From NCBI GenBank assembly GCA_949292215.1, contig CASEYW010000018.1, positions 1 to 46,207 on the forward strand: 46,207 nt of DNA, read 5' to 3'. Shown piece after piece: positions 44,506 through 46,207 of this stretch. Positions within the stretch are counted from its first letter, which is position 1. Every line of letters starts with the position of its first letter. The stretch comes from an uncultured bacterium. GTDB taxonomy: Bacteria; Verrucomicrobiota; Lentisphaeria; Victivallales; UBA1829. Under the pieces are notes generated by a model. That model was not told where the DNA came from, did no database searches, and saw nothing but the letters and a program-made list of their open reading frames with translations. Both the position numbers and the translations under genes were made by a program.

Positions 44506-45306
44506 ATGAGCAGCGACAAACTTCTGATCCATCTCGCCCCTGAACAGGGTTACAACAAAGTATTCGATCTCGGCGAATACAATATGAAACTCACCGAATT
44601 CGGAATCATTCAGCTCAAGGCCGGAACCAGCTACAAGGCTTCGACCGGAGATTTCGAAGTGGCACTTGTCCTCCTCGGCGGCAAATGCGCGGTGAAGGGG
44701 AAAGAGTTCCAGTTTGACGAGGTCGGCGGACGCAAAAACGTCTTCGACGGCAAACCGCACACGGTCTATCTTCCCTGGAAAACCGAATATGAAATCACCG
44801 CTCTCACCGATGTGGATATCGCGTACAATGCCTCCCCCGCAAGCCGCGACACCGCAAAACCGACCGTCATCACACCGGAACAGACCCGCACCATCTCGCT
44901 CGGACGCGACAACTTCACCCGTCAGGCGACCATCATGCTCGACGAAAAATTCGATTCCGAACACTTCTACATCGGTGAAGGCCTGATCCCCTCCGGCAAC
45001 TGGTCCGGCTATCCCCCGCATCGTCACGACATCGACAATCTCCCCGAGGAGATCGACATGGAGGAAACCTATTTCTACCGCTTCGATCCCCCGCAGGGCT
45101 TCGGAATCCAGAAGGTCTACCAGCCGGACGGTTCCATCGACGAAACCTATACTGTCAAAAACAACGACACGGTAGCGATCGCCGAAGGCTATCATCCCCT
45201 CTGCGGTGCCCCGGGCTATCAGATGTACTATCTCTGGACTATGACCGGAAAAGTCAACCGCGGACTCATCTCCTCGAAAGATCCGCAGCACAGCTGGGTG
45301 AAGTAA
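44506..45306 (+). CDS. IolB/KduI-type isomerase (cupin)
   Basis: The 266 residues belong to the 5-deoxyglucuronate isomerase (IolB)/KduI group. They form a double cupin with the metal site SGYPPHRHDIDN (two His), EETYFYRF (Glu) and EGYHPLCGAPGYQMYYLW (His). IolB acts in myo-inositol breakdown and KduI in pectin breakdown; which one fits is unclear here, because the other inositol genes are absent and a FucI-like isomerase is beside it. AAAGGAG precedes the ATG. The next gene starts only 2 nt after the stop. Confidence 0.85.
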   Translation: MSSDKLLIHLAPEQGYNKVFDLGEYNMKLTEFGIIQLKAGTSYKASTGDFEVALVLLGGKCAVKGKEFQFDEVGGRKNVFDGKPHTVYLPWKTEYEITALTDVDIAYNASPASRDTAKPTVITPEQTRTISLGRDNFTRQATIMLDEKFDSEHFYIGEGLIPSGNWSGYPPHRHDIDNLPEEIDMEETYFYRFDPPQGFGIQKVYQPDGSIDETYTVKNNDTVAIAEGYHPLCGAPGYQMYYLWTMTGKVNRGLISSKDPQHSWVK

Positions 45307-45308
45307 GG

Positions 45309-46207
45309 ATGGACGGCAACATACTGCTTGGAATCGACTTCGGCTCGGGCGGCTGCAAGGTCACGGCAATCGACGGGACCGGCGTCATCCTCGGAGAGGC
45401 TTCGGTGGAATATACCACCCACTACGAGCACCAGGGCTGGTCCGAACAGAATCCGGATGACTGGTATCCCGCTATGTGCGAAGCACTTGCAAAAGTGCGC
45501 AGCAAAGGTGTGGATTTCTCCGCCATCAAAGCAGTCTCCTTCGACGGCTCTACCCACAACGCGGTCCTGATGGATGAGAACATGAAACCTCTCCGCAGGA
45601 CCATCATGTGGACTGACCAGCGCAGTGTAAAAGAATGTATCTATTTGAAAGAGAATCACTTGGATACCATCTTCCGCACAGCCTACCAGATGCCGAGTCC
45701 CACCTGGACCCTGCCGCAGATGATGTGGCTCAAAAACAACGAACCGGAAATCCTCAAAAAAACAAAGCACATCCTCTTTGTCAAGGACTATGTTCGCTAT
45801 CTAGTAACAGGTTTGGCGGCAACGGATTACATCGAAGCACAGGGAACACTCTTCTACGACATGCCCCATCAGAAATGGTCGGAGGAGCTGGCGGAACTGG
45901 CAGGCATTGATCCAGCTGCGCTTCCGAAACTCGTCAAACCGACCGATCTGCTCGGGAAAGTCACAGCGAAAGCGGCAGCAGATACGGGGATTCCCGAAGG
46001 AACTCCGGTCGTCTGCGGGACCTCCGACTCCGCGGTGGAAGACTACGGAGCCGGAGCCATCGAGCCGGGCGACTGCATCGTCAAACTGGCAACAGCGGGG
46101 AATGTCAACGTCATGACGGCGGAAGCGCATCCCTATCAGACCACATTAACCTACTCCCATGTGATCCCGGGGATGTGGTATACGGTCTCCGCCACGAACG
46201 CGGCGGC
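45309..46207 (+). CDS. FGGY-family sugar kinase (xylulokinase-like), cut by the window end
   Basis: About 299 residues of the N-terminal part are present and the frame stays open to the last base. ILLGIDFGSGGCKVTAID is the phosphate-binding start of FGGY kinases, followed by HQGWSEQNPDDWY, VSFDGSTHNAVLMDE and IMWTDQR, typical of XylB-like kinases. The second-domain start CGTSDSAVEDYGAGA is also seen. The substrate is a ketose. The start is 2 nt after the IolB-like gene, so translation is coupled. The C-terminus and any further operon genes lie outside the window. Confidence 0.9.
   Translation, partial: MDGNILLGIDFGSGGCKVTAIDGTGVILGEASVEYTTHYEHQGWSEQNPDDWYPAMCEALAKVRSKGVDFSAIKAVSFDGSTHNAVLMDENMKPLRRTIMWTDQRSVKECIYLKENHLDTIFRTAYQMPSPTWTLPQMMWLKNNEPEILKKTKHILFVKDYVRYLVTGLAATDYIEAQGTLFYDMPHQKWSEELAELAGIDPAALPKLVKPTDLLGKVTAKAAADTGIPEGTPVVCGTSDSAVEDYGAGAIEPGDCIVKLATAGNVNVMTAEAHPYQTTLTYSHVIPGMWYTVSATNAA

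Noticed and set aside
43396..45291. Minus-strand open frame of 631 codons across the FucI-like and IolB-like genes
   Set aside because: It spans two well-supported genes on the other strand and has a composition rich in Phe, Asp and Arg typical of reversed coding sequence, with no domain.
42176..46207. Operon as a standard myo-inositol or sulfoquinovose pathway
   Set aside because: Only single members resemble those pathways (IolB-like isomerase, YihV-like kinase loop). The required dehydrogenases, aldolases or transketolases are not in the window, and the FucI-like and FGGY genes do not belong to them.
1..46207. tRNA or rRNA genes
   Set aside because: I looked for cloverleaf-like segments and conserved tRNA or rRNA words in the gaps and found none that I can support.

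Overview
The window is a chromosome segment from a Gram-negative bacterium of the PVC superphylum, most likely a Lentisphaerota/Victivallales gut-type organism. This is inferred from lipid A and lipoprotein genes (lpxB, lnt), a small protein that I recall as restricted to Verrucomicrobia and Planctomycetes relatives, Lentisphaera-style pseudopilins, and dense carbohydrate-enzyme loci with their own regulators. There is no rRNA or tRNA gene in the window to confirm the taxonomy.

Layout. Positions 1-10727 are mostly housekeeping: rpmB, thiE, ispD, a LysM lipoprotein, a PVC-restricted small protein, a pseudouridine synthase coupled to ilvD, then ffh-lpxB-macro domain and a Ca/Na antiporter. Positions 10733-23610 hold two facing carbohydrate loci. 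The minus-strand operon encodes a cytosolic GH78-type rhamnosidase, a FAD oxidoreductase, a pseudopilin and a 1199-residue secreted GH-A/CBM9 protein, divergent from an AraC regulator. The plus-strand operon encodes LacI, a pseudopilin and a secreted lyase-like protein. Positions 23722-32398 return to core functions: a small helical lipoprotein, a decayed AraC gene, the operon nadB-pcnB-two membrane proteins, and lnt-rsmB. A cluster of short hairpins around a T-rich tract fills 32429-32658. Positions 32668-41013 are a third carbohydrate locus: a minus operon of a GntR/solute-binding fusion regulator, a pseudopilin and a secreted beta-helix protein, divergent from cytosolic GH35 beta-galactosidase and GH27 alpha-galactosidase. 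Positions 41151-46207 hold a DeoR regulator divergent from a sugar operon (PfkB kinase, FucI-like isomerase, IolB/KduI-like isomerase, FGGY kinase) that runs off the right edge.

The most striking pattern is a module seen three times. A pseudopilin gene sits 16-31 nt upstream of a large secreted polysaccharide-active protein, and in two of the three cases the pilin is translationally coupled to a sugar-responsive regulator by an ATGA overlap. All three pilins lack the Gly normally found before the cleavage site. This suggests an enzyme-dedicated pseudopilin system for secreting or displaying polysaccharide-degrading enzymes, which I do not know as a described system. Around it are well-formed promoters with repeat motifs that look like operators.
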